In this document: piece by piece, positions 45,300 to 56,559 of the stretch
Position numbering within the stretch: position 1 is the stretch's first letter
How the letters are laid out: each line of letters begins with the position of its first letter
From: Anas platyrhynchos
Taxonomy: Eukaryota; Chordata; Aves; Anseriformes; Anatidae
Assembly (NCBI RefSeq): GCF_047663525.1
Contig: NC_092616.1
Location: forward strand, 2,455,501-2,519,500
Reading direction: 5' to 3'
Length of the DNA: 64,000 bases
Made by a program: the position numbers and the translations under genes
Notes under the pieces: generated by a model
Seen by the model: the letters and a program-made list of their open reading frames with translations, nothing else
Told to the model about the DNA's origin: nothing
Database searches by the model: none

Positions 45300-45950
45300 A
45301 AGACATGCTTCTCTGAGTGAAACCTATACCATTACTCAGACTCTCCCTCTGCCATACTTCCTAGTATTTTCTTCCTATGAAGGAAACATTCATTCACCTC
45401 CATGATTTGAGCTTTATTTCATGAAGTTCAATATTCCATGAGGAACAGGAGCATTTGCCCATGGGCTGTCAAGGAAGCATTTCCCAAGGAAGTCGTGGGT
45501 ACATGGGAATTTCCCGGGGGGGAGCTGGATTTTATTTTCAGATATATTATATATATACTGCTTTTTCAGTATTTTCAGTTCCAATGCAAAAGAATATGGG
45601 TGGCAAAAAGGACTCTTAGGATTTTTTTTTCTACATACCCTCCTCCTCCTCATCACGCCTAAAAAGTCTTCTCTGCAGTCAGAAATCCTGAGCATTTCTG
45701 CTGCACTCATAGTGACTTGCAGAAGTCACATAGAGACCTGAGAGGCAAAGTGTTTCATTGTGCAGGGTGAGGGGAGCTGGCTGTGTTTGTCCCCAGCTGC
45801 CTGGCACTTGCAGCTTTTGGACACTGAGGGCGATCACATTCATGTTACCCGGAAAGAAGCCAGATGCTACTGAGAGCAGAGGAACCCCCTGCCAGTCATT
45901 TCCACCCTCTGCCAAGTAACCTGAACATGGCCACTGCAGCAGCTTGATTG
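45300..45950. other. Intergenic, nothing recognised
   Basis: No exon or repeat identified. Confidence 0.35.
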
Positions 45951-45980
45951 GCCCTCAGAAGGGCTGGCCGGCAGGCACTG

Positions 45981-46254
45981 TGACATCATCCCGCGCATCA
46001 GAGAGCCCCCTGGGCAGCAATGACGTCACTGCAGAGGGGAGGGCGAGGGGCTGGCAGAGCCCCATCGAGGGGCTGGCTGGGGGTCCCCTCTGCTACAGCC
46101 ACCTGACAGCACAAGGCAGGCAGGAGGGCAGGCAGGGCTTGTGGCTGCCTTGCTCAGGACGAGCCCTGGGCGAGCTGGGTGAGAAATCTGAGCCTTAGCT
46201 CCAGCAGAAGCTCTTCTCTTTGCTCTTGACTTTTCTCGATAACACCACTTCCAG
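45981..46254 (+). promoter_or_regulatory. Candidate promoter with two CREs and first exon
   Basis: TGACATCA at 45981-45988 and TGACGTCA at 46021-46028, followed by GC-rich sequence and a good splice donor (CACTTCCAG|GTGAGC, exon end about 46254). Arrangement resembles the CCDC81-like promoter at 1913-1940 but the rest of the sequence does not. No downstream coding exon was identified. Confidence 0.35.
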
Positions 46255-47070
46255 GTGAGCTCTGCTCTTGCTAAAACCATATCTCCATCTCCACCATAAA
46301 TTTCTGTTTTTGGAGCCTGTCCTTGCTGTCACCCCCTGGCAGATCCTTCATGGCTCCTCTCAGTGCCCTGTCCCTGCGTCGTCCCAGCCCCACTGCCCCA
46401 CACATGGTCCCACAGCTGTGCTGCCAAGGCACTGCACATGGCAGTGCACAGTCAGGGCTTGGTCAATCTCCCCTCATTACAATCCCAATGGAACCATCAG
46501 GGTCCCTTTCCACCATGGCCCTCCTTCCTTTGCAGCCTCCTCCATCCCATGGCCCCTGCCCTGACCTAGCCACGTCCCATGAGGGCTCTGTAGACAGCCC
46601 TGCCCCAGGCCTGCAGGGCTCTGGGCCAAGACAGAGACTGGCAGGGCTGGCCATTGCGTTGACACAGGCCTCCCTGCCCTCTGCCCAGCCCAGTGGCAGT
46701 GGCTCCAGGGCAGTGCACACTGCAGGCTTCTGCAGGGCTCTGGGCACTGCCACCACAGTCCCGGCCCCTCTGAAGGCAACAGCATCTCCTGGGGCATAGA
46801 GGGCTCAGCCCCACAGATGGAAACATCCATGGCAAAAGCATATAGAGATCAGCGTACCCTGCTGTGGTGTCCCCTGCTCTTCTCTGCAGCAGATCCTCAG
46901 AGGCCTGCAGCCCCTCCATGCCATCCCTGTGGGTCTGCAGGCAGCTCCTGCAGCCCGTGGGCCAGGGCAGCCTGCCCCAAGCTGCTGCAGCCAGAAAGGG
47001 GTTCGCTGGTCCCGTTATGTCTCTGCTCTGCTGAGAGTGGGATCCAGAAAAAGAATTTGCTGTAGGTTCA
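46255..47070. repeat. Inverted copy of OR 3' flank (pairs with 9400-10350 and 33400-33560)
   Basis: High identity with the reverse complement of 10103-10350 and 9600-9684, and without the solo LTR found there. Confidence 0.65.
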
Positions 47071-47076
47071 TTTATT
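47071..47076 (-). terminator. Poly(A) signal of OR5 (TTTATT on plus strand)
   Basis: 253 bases beyond the OR5 stop, within the shared TTTAAACAAAATAAA context. Confidence 0.6.
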
Positions 47077-47328
47077 TTGTTTAAATACACAGAGAGGCTG
47101 GCTCCTTGTTTATGCAGAGCCTCAGGGTCACACAAGATATGTTGGTATTTAAGTGCAAGGGGATGAAGAATGGCATTTCTTTGTGGAAAACAGTATCACA
47201 AGGGGAAAATGGAAAAAAAAAAAAAAAGTCTTCTAGAAGTAAAACTAGGCTTAGCCTGTCATGGCATAAACCACAATTCATGTGTAGAAGAAGCAAAAGA
47301 AGCAGTCTATAGCTGCTGAAGGGTCCAA

Positions 47329-48273
47329 TTAATTTCCTGAGCAAATCCTGATAAACATCCATGACATCACTTTCCTAATGGCATTCTTGAGCTCCTGGTT
47401 TCTCATGCTGTAGATGAGGGGGTTCACTGCTGGGGGCATCACTGCATATAGAACAGCCATTATCATGTCCAGGGATGAAGAGGAGATAGTGGGAGGCTTC
47501 AGGTAGGCAGATACACCAGTGCTAACTAGCAGGGAGACCACAACCAGGTGAGGGAGGCACGTGGAAAAGGCTTTGTGGCGTCCCTGCTCAGAGGGGATCC
47601 TCATCACAGCCCTGAAGATCTGCACATAGGACAGCACAATGAATACAAAACACACCAAAACCAGAATGCCACTGAATGCGAGAAGTCCAACTTCCCTGAG
47701 GTAGGAGTCTGAGCAGGAGATTTTTAGGATCTGTGTGATTTCACAGAAGAACTGGTCCACAGCATTGCCTTGGCAGAGGGGCAGGGAAAATGTATTGGCA
47801 GTGTGCAGTAGAGCATAGAGAAATCCACTGCCCCACGCAGCTGCTGCCATCTGGGCACAAACTCTGCTGCCCAGAAGGGTCCCATAGTGCAGGGGCTTGC
47901 AGATGGCAACGTAGCGGTCATAGGCCATGACAGTGAGAAGAAACAAATCTGCCGACATGAGAAAAGGAAAAAGAAAGACCTGTGCAGCACATCCTTCATA
48001 GGAAATGGTCCTGGTATCATGAAGAGAATTGGCCATGGCTTTGGGGACAGTGGTAGAGATGCAGCCTATGTCGAGGAGGGCGAGGTTGAGGAGGAAGAAG
48101 TACATGGGGGTGTGCAGGCGGTGGTCGCAGGCTACGGCGGTGAGGATGAGGCCGTTGCCCAGAAGGGCAGCCAGGTAGATGCCCAGGAAAAGCACAAAGT
48201 GCAGGAGTTGCAGCTCCCATGTGTCTGCAAATGGCAGGAGGAGGAACTCAGTGATGAAGCTGCTGTTGGACAT
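47329..48273 (-). CDS. Olfactory receptor, OR14-like (avian gamma-c), intact, 314 aa
   Basis: ATG at 48273 lies 9 bases downstream of a TTGTCCAG acceptor (leader GAGGATCAG, as in the OR at 58590). Motifs are complete: MSNSSFITEF, GN at 39-40, LHTPMYFFLLNLALLDIG, MAYDRYVAICKPLHYG at 116-131, SY in TM5, KAFSTCLPHL, NPLIYSMRN. Changes from neighbours are W85 to H in the first outer loop and CEITQILKIS for CEIPQILKLS. It ends MFIRICSGN, related to the C-terminus of OR4 and unlike the LHK ending of OR1, OR3 and OR6. Only intact OR on the minus strand here. Confidence 0.96.
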   Translation of the reverse strand: MSNSSFITEFLLLPFADTWELQLLHFVLFLGIYLAALLGNGLILTAVACDHRLHTPMYFFLLNLALLDIGCISTTVPKAMANSLHDTRTISYEGCAAQVFLFPFLMSADLFLLTVMAYDRYVAICKPLHYGTLLGSRVCAQMAAAAWGSGFLYALLHTANTFSLPLCQGNAVDQFFCEITQILKISCSDSYLREVGLLAFSGILVLVCFVFIVLSYVQIFRAVMRIPSEQGRHKAFSTCLPHLVVVSLLVSTGVSAYLKPPTISSSSLDMIMAVLYAVMPPAVNPLIYSMRNQELKNAIRKVMSWMFIRICSGN

Positions 48274-48282
48274 CTGATCCTC

Positions 48283-49214
48283 CTGGACAACGGGGACTAC
48301 CCAAGGAAGAAAAGACCACGATAATTAAGAGAGACATCTCTGAGAAAAACCTACTCCACTTCTCACTGAAAAACCCACACAGTGACTTTACCATTTCTGA
48401 GACTTTCCTACTGCTCTGTTGCTTGAGCTTTGGATGTTGCTGGAGGAAGGTGTCACTGGGAGCAGGGGACACTGCTGTGGACTGTGGAGGAGTCACGCCT
48501 GCTTACAAGTCTAAACATAAAGAAATCAGGAGTGACCTCTGATTAAATCTACCTCTGATGTATGTAGAATTCCCAGCATTACCATTCTCAACACTCTTGA
48601 CTGCCAAACAGCATTTATGTTTTAATTTGTTTCAACTGCATCTGTGACACTCTTCTGAGTTTTTTGATGGTAGAAAACCCTGGCATTTTTCCTACATTCC
48701 AGGTGAGATTTTGTGAATGTCCTATGAGGATTTTGTGAAGTGCAGTGAGGATAGCCAGTCTGTCCATCTACCCTGGTCTCAGCCAGATTCCTCTAGGGCT
48801 CAGTCGAGTTACCCACATTGAGCTGCTCAATGATTGTGGCCTCCAGAATGTCTGGGAAAATGATTCAGCTTTTTCCTTCCCTCCAGACTGCATTGCCCCA
48901 AGCCCCAGAGTTTAGAAGGGGGTTTGGGCACTTCTCCTCTAAGGGCGGATCTGCGTGGTGGGACCAAGAGGGTCAGAGCTTGAGCTGCAGCTGAATGCCA
49001 GATCTGCAGGGAGCCATAAAACAACACTAGGTGTATGAGCAGAGAGAAACAGCACAAGGCTTCTGCCAGGGGAGGCAAGGCCAGGGAGGGACTGACAAGA
49101 ACTCAGGAGACTCTGCTCTGCTGGAGGTTCTGCTGCTGAAGTTATGAGTCATGTCCTCAATCCTGTGAGCTAGGGGACAGACAGACAGGTAGCAGAGTAC
49201 TCTGCTAACACTGT
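48283..49214 (-). other. Leader intron of OR5, proximal part
   Basis: 48540-48800 matches, inverted, 58030-58330 upstream of OR6. No coding sequence. The intron from donor 50111 to acceptor 48283 would be 1829 bases. Confidence 0.5.
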
Positions 49215-49432
49215 CCTACCATTCTCTGCCCATGGCTCTGCTGCCTGCAGCTGTCCCTGCCTGCAGCTGGGTCTCTGTCCCCACGCCTCCTGCCTGCAGC
49301 TCACAGCCCCCATCCCACCTGCTGGGTGCTCAGCTCTGCCCTGCAGACACCTCCTGGCAGCAGGGCTCTGCCCAGGGGCAGCTCGCTGGGGACATGTCCT
49401 AGAGCCCAGGGCACACAGACCCTGCTGACACT
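49215..49432 (-). promoter_or_regulatory. Conserved intronic block of OR5
   Basis: Same block as at 4178, full length, with the repeated AGCTGCAGGCAG units on the minus strand. Confidence 0.45.
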
Positions 49433-49677
49433 GCATGTGAGGTGGTGGAGCTTTCTAGGGGCTGAGGGGAAAGAAAAGATCCTTGTAACCTCTCAGCCAT
49501 CATGGAGTCTCAGGCACTTCTTGGAACTAACAGCATATATTTCTATTAAATCTGAGGCAAGTAGAGAAGATGGAAAGTTCAGGAGGATCAGGAAAGCTGA
49601 GACTGAAGCTTAAATCCTCTACCTTATCCCGGCTGTTGCAAAGCCCCCTTGGATACACCCTGGTTGTGCTGTGTTTT

Positions 49678-50475
49678 TGTGAGCAGGCTGCCCCAGGCAG
49701 CAGCCTCCCGCCAGCAGCAGGACCCTGCCCTACTGGAAGGGCTCCTTCCACCCGCAGCTTCTCCCCGCAGCGCCCTGGGCAGCTCCCCGGGCAGGCTGAG
49801 TGCTGAGCCTGGCAGGCGGCAGAGGCCCTGCCCCGGCACACAGCCCCTGGGCCACAGCAGGGACCCTGCTCTGCACCACAGCCCTGGACACCCCTGCCTG
49901 CACCCCCGGCTTCACAGCTTGCAGCTGGCCCACGAGAAGGGAGCCCTCGGGGCCTGGACAATGACCCTGTGGCAGGGAACCCCTGTGCTGGAGCATGTCC
50001 TTCTCTCCAAGAAATAAACACTCTCTGTCCACAGCCTCATCTGCTCTGGAATAATCCCGGTCTAGGGCACATCCAGGATACTCCAGTGCATTGCAATGCA
50101 CTCAGACTTACCGTGTTAAGGGTTGCAAGCATTGCTTTTCCAGTGTACTCTCAGCTTTCTAACAATCCATGCAGTCTTTAACAACTCTCCCTTCTCTGTC
50201 CTCACAGTGCCAGCTGCAGGCAGTGCCCCCAGCCCTGCTGCGCTGTGCACAGGAGCTGCTCCTGGGCAGAGCTGTCTCTCTGCAGCGCTGCCCGCTTGCC
50301 AGGAGCTCCCCTTGGGCCCAGGAGCCCGGCCCAGCTCAGCAGCAGAGGCCCAGCCCAAGGCCTCCCTTGCTCTGCTCCCCACCAGGCTCCCTGCACATGG
50401 CTCTGGGGCTGCAGGGAAACCTTCCAGGGAAACAGCCTGAAGGAATCCCTGGGGCTCCCTCCTGGGCACACACAC
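49678..50475 (-). promoter_or_regulatory. OR promoter module, copy 4, with replaced core (for OR5)
   Basis: Outer parts (50214-50475 and 49678-49917) match the other copies, including the Olf-1/EBF-type core at 50309-50316. The middle 296 bases (49918-50213) are unrelated to the 131-base core of the others. Even so this core carries TTAAAG (50181-50176) and a GTAAGT donor after 50112, again exactly 70 bases from the first base of the box to the exon end. Confidence 0.65.
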
Positions 50476-51230
50476 TTCTTCACACCAGGCTCATTTTTCC
50501 TAACAGAAAACCAATTAAGTGTAACAATCACATCTTGTCCCAGTGTCAGTTTGGACATCGAGTCATAGTCAGGGTCTGACCTTCATCCGCACTTGAGGAA
50601 AGAATTCAGCAGAGTCAGTTGAGGTATCTCATGCTGGCTGTAATTCTTGGGGTTGGAAGGCGTCTCAGCTCCCTCCCCTGTCTGGCACAGACCCATAGGA
50701 GCTGGGATTCCTCTTACCACCAGTTCAGGTGTCCCCAACATAGGCACCTTAATGTGAATTACTAAGCTACAATAGCTCCTTAGTGGAGATGGAGGACAGG
50801 CAGGAGCTGTTCAGATGGAAATACCTGCTGAAATTTGTGTTTGATCCTCTGTGAGTCAGGTGGAGGCATTCCTTTGGGTAACTAAAGGCAGCAGATACCA
50901 ACGTGTAGGACAACTGAACCTGTCCCTACTCCTTATGTGCAGGGCAGCCTGCAGAGGCTTTCAGCAGAGCAAAAGGAGTCATGTGTCACAGGCAGAGCTA
51001 AACCTATTCTGTTCTCTTTTAAATGTTCTCTTTTTTCCTTTCTCTTCTACACGGCCCTTGGCTGAAATGGCTGTTGTGTCTCGGACATCTCCATAGGGCC
51101 TCAGCTCTCACCAGCCAGGTCTCCCTGCCCTTTGTGCCTTGAGGCAGGACTCTGCAGGGCTACAAGAGGTGGTGGGTGGGGATAAAATCCGTGGTTACTT
51201 TGCAAACTACACCCTTAACAGTCCATGGGA
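50476..51230 (-). repeat. Left flank of OR promoter copy 4 (inverted copy of 20451-21211)
   Basis: Near identical in inverted orientation, e.g. around TCTTTTAAATGTTCTC and GGACCTAGGGGCCTGC. No exon. Confidence 0.6.
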
Positions 51231-53095
51231 CCTAGGGGCCTGCATCCAAGGGTACAGGGAGAGTGTTCTGGCCTGAAGGTACTGGGTCCTTATGATCCCA
51301 AGAAGGGATCAGACAACAGCATTCAGGTGCTGTAAGAGATCATTTAAATGCTCTTAGAGCTAAGACTATAAGGAGAGAAGACTATAGAGGATCTGTTGAA
51401 TTTGGTGTGACTTCATTCTAGACACAATACTCCACCGTTAGCCTCAGATCTCCATTACATGTTTGCACTGACCCTATGGGATTATTAAAGGTGAACAAAT
51501 TTTGCTGATCAGTCCTTGGCTCTCCAGTTGATGAATCTGCATATATATGGGAATCAGGGAATCTTGGATGGTGCCATAATGCCACTGGTGCACCATTTGG
51601 GTAGCTACTGGCACTTCGACCCTCAGCAACCCCACAATTGAAGGATCCTGTGAGGCACCGGGCAAGGTAGAAAACTGTTGAATGTGCATAAATCACCATA
51701 AATCACCTCCAGCATGGCCAATTCCATCAGATATGGGCTGCCTCTCTCCCTGGTCGTCCATTTACCTGGGTGACATACAACATCTTCTTTGAAGGGATAC
51801 CTTTCCTTTACACCTGACAGGAGTTACCTCAAGAGAGGGAGGATTTGTGCCCCCTTTGCAATTGCTTTGTCAATGCCCCCTTCCCTGGGGAAGGATCCCA
51901 GCTGCTTGGCTTCCCTGCCCTCTAATTCCAGGCTACCAGCCCTGTTATCCCAGTATCGGAGCAGCCAGGTGACAATGTGCTGGCCTAGATGATGGCTGAA
52001 ATCTAATCACACATCCCACAGCTCCCCAAGGAATAGTGATCTGGAGCTTACTGCTCCTTTTATGTTATCTTTGTTTTCATCTACTTTTTCCTGTGATGGC
52101 TCTACTTGGGAGTAGCCTGCCTCCTCTTCTTCTTCCTCCTTCCCTGTATGAGTAGGAGCTTCTTTCCGAGCTAAACAAGCTGATTTTGTCTCTCCTGTTT
52201 CTTCTCATGTATATGTATGACTGATAGAGACACAGGTTGCTTCTCTGGCCCAGTCACAGGGATTGGAGTAGTGTAGATTTCAACTCAGTAAGCATAGGCC
52301 AAGCCCCAGCACATTGCAGTGATTTCTGTCACTTTGGAATTGCCAGGGTGATGACACTCCCTATTCAAGCACTTTAGCTCTTTTTATTTTTTTTTTTATT
52401 TATTTTTTTTAGGATTCTGCACTTCTTCAGCGGTGAAGTTATAAAGCATTGGAGGTGCCCACAGTTCTAGGTGCCTGCCCAAATCCTCCCACACACCCTG
52501 CCCCTCATAATTATCCTGCCTCAGGGCAGATCATTGTGTGGCATTCTGAAATAGTTTACTCTGACCTTAAACAAAACCCGAAACACATTCAGGACACATA
52601 ACAATAGGTACAGGCTGGTTTGAACATTCCAAGGATTCCAAGTTTCGAAGAGCTATTGTAACTAGCTGTGGGGAGAAGAAGTGTCCCCTCTCATCCCTTC
52701 CATAGATTGGCTCCCCGGGGAGAAAAGTAAAGACTGTTAATTATAAATAGTTTCTGAGAGAAAGTTCCTCAAGCATGGAGGTGACAGCAATGCTGAGTAC
52801 AACTACCAGATTTGTCTCATGACCAGTAATTTTATCACAACATAAGGCAGTGTTAGGCCATAGAGTAAACTAATAACCATAAACCAGCCCCCACAAAGGA
52901 TAAACAGCACAACAGGGAACACACACAATATGTATTGTGTTACCCAACACAGTTCTAAGACCAAACAGGACTACTACACCAACAAAAAATGAACATTGTG
53001 GTCAGCAACTATGAAGCTGATCTATTGCTTCTAACAACTTTATTTTAACATGATCCAGTCATATCTGTCATTATCTGAGCCCTTTACGGCCCCAC
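51231..53095 (-). mobile_element. ERVL remnant, leader to pol fragment
   Basis: From high to low coordinate: a decayed primer-binding site region near 53095 (GGCCCCACACAGG on the plus strand), leader (matches 27013-27380), probable gag-region remains (52000-52740, no long frame), and the pol patch at 51420-51700. Stops throughout. A T-rich tract lies at 52380-52412. Confidence 0.5.
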
Positions 53096-53374
53096 ACAGG
53101 ATTCATTTGAAAAGGAGGGCATCCCACAGGAGGGACCCAGAGAGGGCAGAGATTGACCATCAAGGAGCAGTGAAAACAATGTCACGGACTGACAGCAATT
53201 CCCAATTCTCCTGTTCCACCCAGGAGAAGGAGTTACAAGAGGCTTGATGAGGGGAATGGTGTTTTTAGTTTGCTTCTAGTTCCTCAAGGTTGTAGTCCGC
53301 CACTGATAGTCAATACACTATATTAATCTGCCTATGCTAAGTCTGTCTTGCCTGTGATGATAATAGGTACCCAT

Positions 53375-53910
53375 GAGGATATGTGCGGCCTCACCTCGAG
53401 TACTGTGTGCAGTTCTGGGCACCACAGTATAAAAAGGACATGAAACTGTTGGAGAGTGTCCAGAGCAGGGCTACGAAGATGGTGAAAGGCCTGGAGGGGA
53501 AGACGTACGAGGAACGGCTGAGGGCACTGGGCCTGTTCAGCCTGGAGAAGAGGAGGCTGAGGGGAGACCTCATCGCAGTCTACAACTTCCTCGTAAGGGG
53601 GTGTCGAGAGGCAGGAGACCTTTTCTCCATTAACAATCAGCGACAGGACCCGTGGGAACGGGGTTAAGCTGAGGCAGGGGAAGTTTAGGCTTGACATCAA
53701 GAGGAAGTTCTTCACAGAGAGGGTGGTTGCACACTGGAACAGGCTCCCCAGGGAAGTGGTCACTGCACCGAGCCTGTCTGAATTTAAGAAGAGATTGGAC
53801 TGTGCACTTAGTCACATGGTCTGAAGTTTTGGGTAGACCTGTGAGGTGTCAAGAGTTGGACTTGATGATCCTTAAGGGTCCCTTCCAACTCAGGATATTC
53901 TATATTTGGT
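53375..53910 (+). mobile_element. CR1 LINE, 5'-truncated, with 3' end
   Basis: ORF2 tail [20 protein letters not shown] through [20 protein letters not shown], then the 3' UTR to CCTTCCAACTCAGGATATTC. Confidence 0.92.
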
Positions 53911-53924
53911 CTGTGACCTCCTGT

Positions 53925-54541
53925 TCTACCTCAAGCCTTGAGCTCTTTTCATCATATTTTTCCCCCCTTTTCCTTGTAATGGGAGCGGTGGCCATGGAGT
54001 TCACCTGTTTACCTGTGTAAAACCACCACAGTAGGGAGATTGAAAGGGTCCAGCACCAGAGCTGGGGCCATCCAGGGATGGCATCTCAGCACCCAGAACA
54101 TGCTCTGCCAGCCTGGTGGCACAGGAGGGACTGGTTCCCCTGAAGGAGGTCAGTACAAGGGGAAGGCTTGATTTCCAACACAGGCATTTCTGGCACATTC
54201 CTGAGAGGCCTGTGGAGCTGCAGGCCACACCAGTCTCTGGGACACCGGACGTCCTTCCTCCCAGAGCCAGATCCTGAAGAGGCACCAGCTCCCAGGGAAA
54301 CCTGTCCCTGGACTGTTCCCCTCACAAGGAAGCTGAGCCATGCCCAGAGAAGCCCTTGGGCTTAGGGCACCCCTAGCATCAGGAGCCAGAAATCTTGGCT
54401 ACCACATACTCCTTTGAGCCCAGAGGGACACTCATGGAAGGTTCTTGCAGCAGCCACCAGCCATTTCCAGCCCCCCGCAAAGCTTTGGACAGCTGACAGC
54501 ACCTGTGACACATCTTGGGAAGGGGCTGCTGACACCCTTAC
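53925..54541 (-). pseudogene. LTR end and CCDC81-like intron 1, copy D
   Basis: An LTR end at about 54030 (AAAACCACCACA) joins intron 1 text that runs to the exon at 54542. Longer than intron 1 of the gene at 1332-1554 by about 300 bases. Confidence 0.6.
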
Positions 54542-54620
54542 CTTTGGGGGAGAGATGCAGGAGCACTGGGAACAGGGAAGTCAGGACAGAGGTGATGGTC
54601 GTGCTCCAGCAGCCCTCCAT
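54542..54620 (-). pseudogene. Orphan CCDC81-like exon 1, copy D, intact
   Basis: ATG at 54620; reads MEGCWSTTITSVLTSLFPVL then LHLSPK, with donor AAAG|GTAAGG in the same phase as the gene at 1633. No exon 2 follows within the window, because the intron ends in an LTR and a CR1. It could still splice to something else. Confidence 0.7.
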
Positions 54621-54888
54621 CTCACTTGCTGCTGGCCCTCAGCTCAGGACAAGAGATGTCCGCCCTGGGTCCTCAACCACAGATCCTCTGCAAGGTGCCC
54701 CTGTTCCTCCGCCCGTCAGCGAGGGTCGCCCAGTGCAAGCTTGCTGCCTGCTGACCCCACTCCTGGCCACAGAAGGACAGCGCTGCGGAGGACCCAAGCA
54801 GTGCCCAGCAGGGACCAGGCCTTGCAGGGAAGTGCCGGCACTGCCGCTGCTCCAGAGACGATATCCTGGTGATGCAGCGCACCCCCTG

Positions 54889-54926
54889 TGACATCAGCCC
54901 GTGTCATTAGAAGGCCTGTGAGGTCA
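54889..54926. promoter_or_regulatory. CRE-like pair of CCDC81 copy D
   Basis: TGACATCA at 54889-54896 and TGAGGTCA at 54919-54926 (palindrome lost). Confidence 0.35.
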
Positions 54927-54949
54927 GTAGCATGGAGACAGCACAGATC

Positions 54950-56559
54950 GGGAGAGAGCCGAGAGATTTCCCTTCTTGTCCTGAGAAACAGTCACCTCCC
55001 TTCTGCCCAGTTCATTCCTAGCTTCCTAGTTCATTCCTGACCCATCCACCAGGAACATCTCCAGATGGTGACAAAGGCCACGGAATAAAGGAAGTGGAGT
55101 GCTGGAGAAGTCACTGCTGTGTTCCTGCCCCAACACGCCTGTGCTCTTGGAAGCCCTTCCAGGAAGGTGGGGTTTGAGGCTTGTCCTGGCACTGGGCTTT
55201 TTTCAAACGATGGGAGCGAAGGCACCTGGGATGCAGCAGCCCCTCAGTGTGCCTGAACTCCTCTGCACCGCATGTCGCTCACCTGGAGAAGTAGGATGCG
55301 TTATATGGAGGGAATTGCAGCACATTCCCGGGCCTTCCTCCAGGCAGAGGGCCTTTGTGGTGTTGGGGCATCCCTGAGGGCCAGTGGTGGAGCTGGGGCC
55401 GATCTCCAGGCAGGAGAAGGGGCTGCTGAAAATGTCCTTGGCTATGGGCACCCTGTGATCAAGGGACACAGAAAAAAATCACTGGGCTGTGTCTTGACTG
55501 AGTAAGGGATGGGGGTAAGACGCAGCAGCAGTGTTTGCAAACCAAAGGACACAAGTGGAAACCCCAGTGTGATGTGCCTCATATCCATGCACTACCTGCC
55601 TCTAACACATAGAGGTGGGACAGACCTTGGCTCACTGCAGCCCTGGGAAACGGTCACTTGCTCATAAGCACCAGGTCTACCAGAGATGCCCTCAGGGGTG
55701 CCCGTTAAATACCAGCTGTGAATGGCCAGAGCTGTCCTGTGAGTCCTGTGCTGCCCATGTCAGCTGCGTGCTCCAGTGGTGCTGGGCAGCGTTGGTATCT
55801 CAGGTAGCACTGCAGGCCTGCAATTGGCTATTAAATAGAGCAGCTGCCCTGAATTTAGTTAGGCAATGTAGGGATGTCCATGAGACAAGTGCCGTTACAG
55901 TCCCTGGAGATGGAGGGAAAACCAGATGGAGAAGAGGGAGAGAGAGACTCAGCTCTCCCTGTGGCACAGTTCTCCATTGGGTCAGGTGGATGCCTCTACA
56001 GGCTGCCCTGAGCCTACTGAGGAGGGACAGGTTTAGTTGTCCTAAATGGGTGCGTTTGCTGTCATTTCAGCTGGCCAAAGGCATTCATCACCAGCCTCCA
56101 ATGGGATGCCCCCAGGTGCTGCCCTGTCCCTCAGGGTACCTCCATGAGAGCTTGCAGATGCCTGCACGTACCTCTACCCCCTGACATGTCACCAGGTGTT
56201 TGCAGCCCCCTGATTTCCTCCATCTCCATTTATGATCCTGGAGCTGAGATAAGGAGCTCACCTGCAGCTGCCCACATGGTGCACATCAAAGTGAGTGCAG
56301 ACGAATCCCAGGTCCTATGGATTTGTGCCAGGCATGGGAGGGATCTGAGTCCCATTCCAGCCCCAGGACAAAAACACAGCATGAGATGGTGGGTTAACTG
56401 GCTGTGCTGAATCCCTTCCTTAAGCAGGGGGTTAGAGGAGTTACATCTATGACCATGTGTGGGTGTCCCACCATCAACTGGCATGAGAAGAGAAGACTGC
56501 TACAGATAATAATTTTTTTGCTAAGAGAAATGAGCCAAATGTCAAGAGGTGTGTGTGCC
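54950..56559. other. Intergenic between CCDC81 copy D and OR6 promoter
   Basis: 54950-55110 matches 1970-2120. 55210-55350 matches 29140-29280. 55960-56060 resembles the flank at 20600-20780. No exon recognised. Confidence 0.5.
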
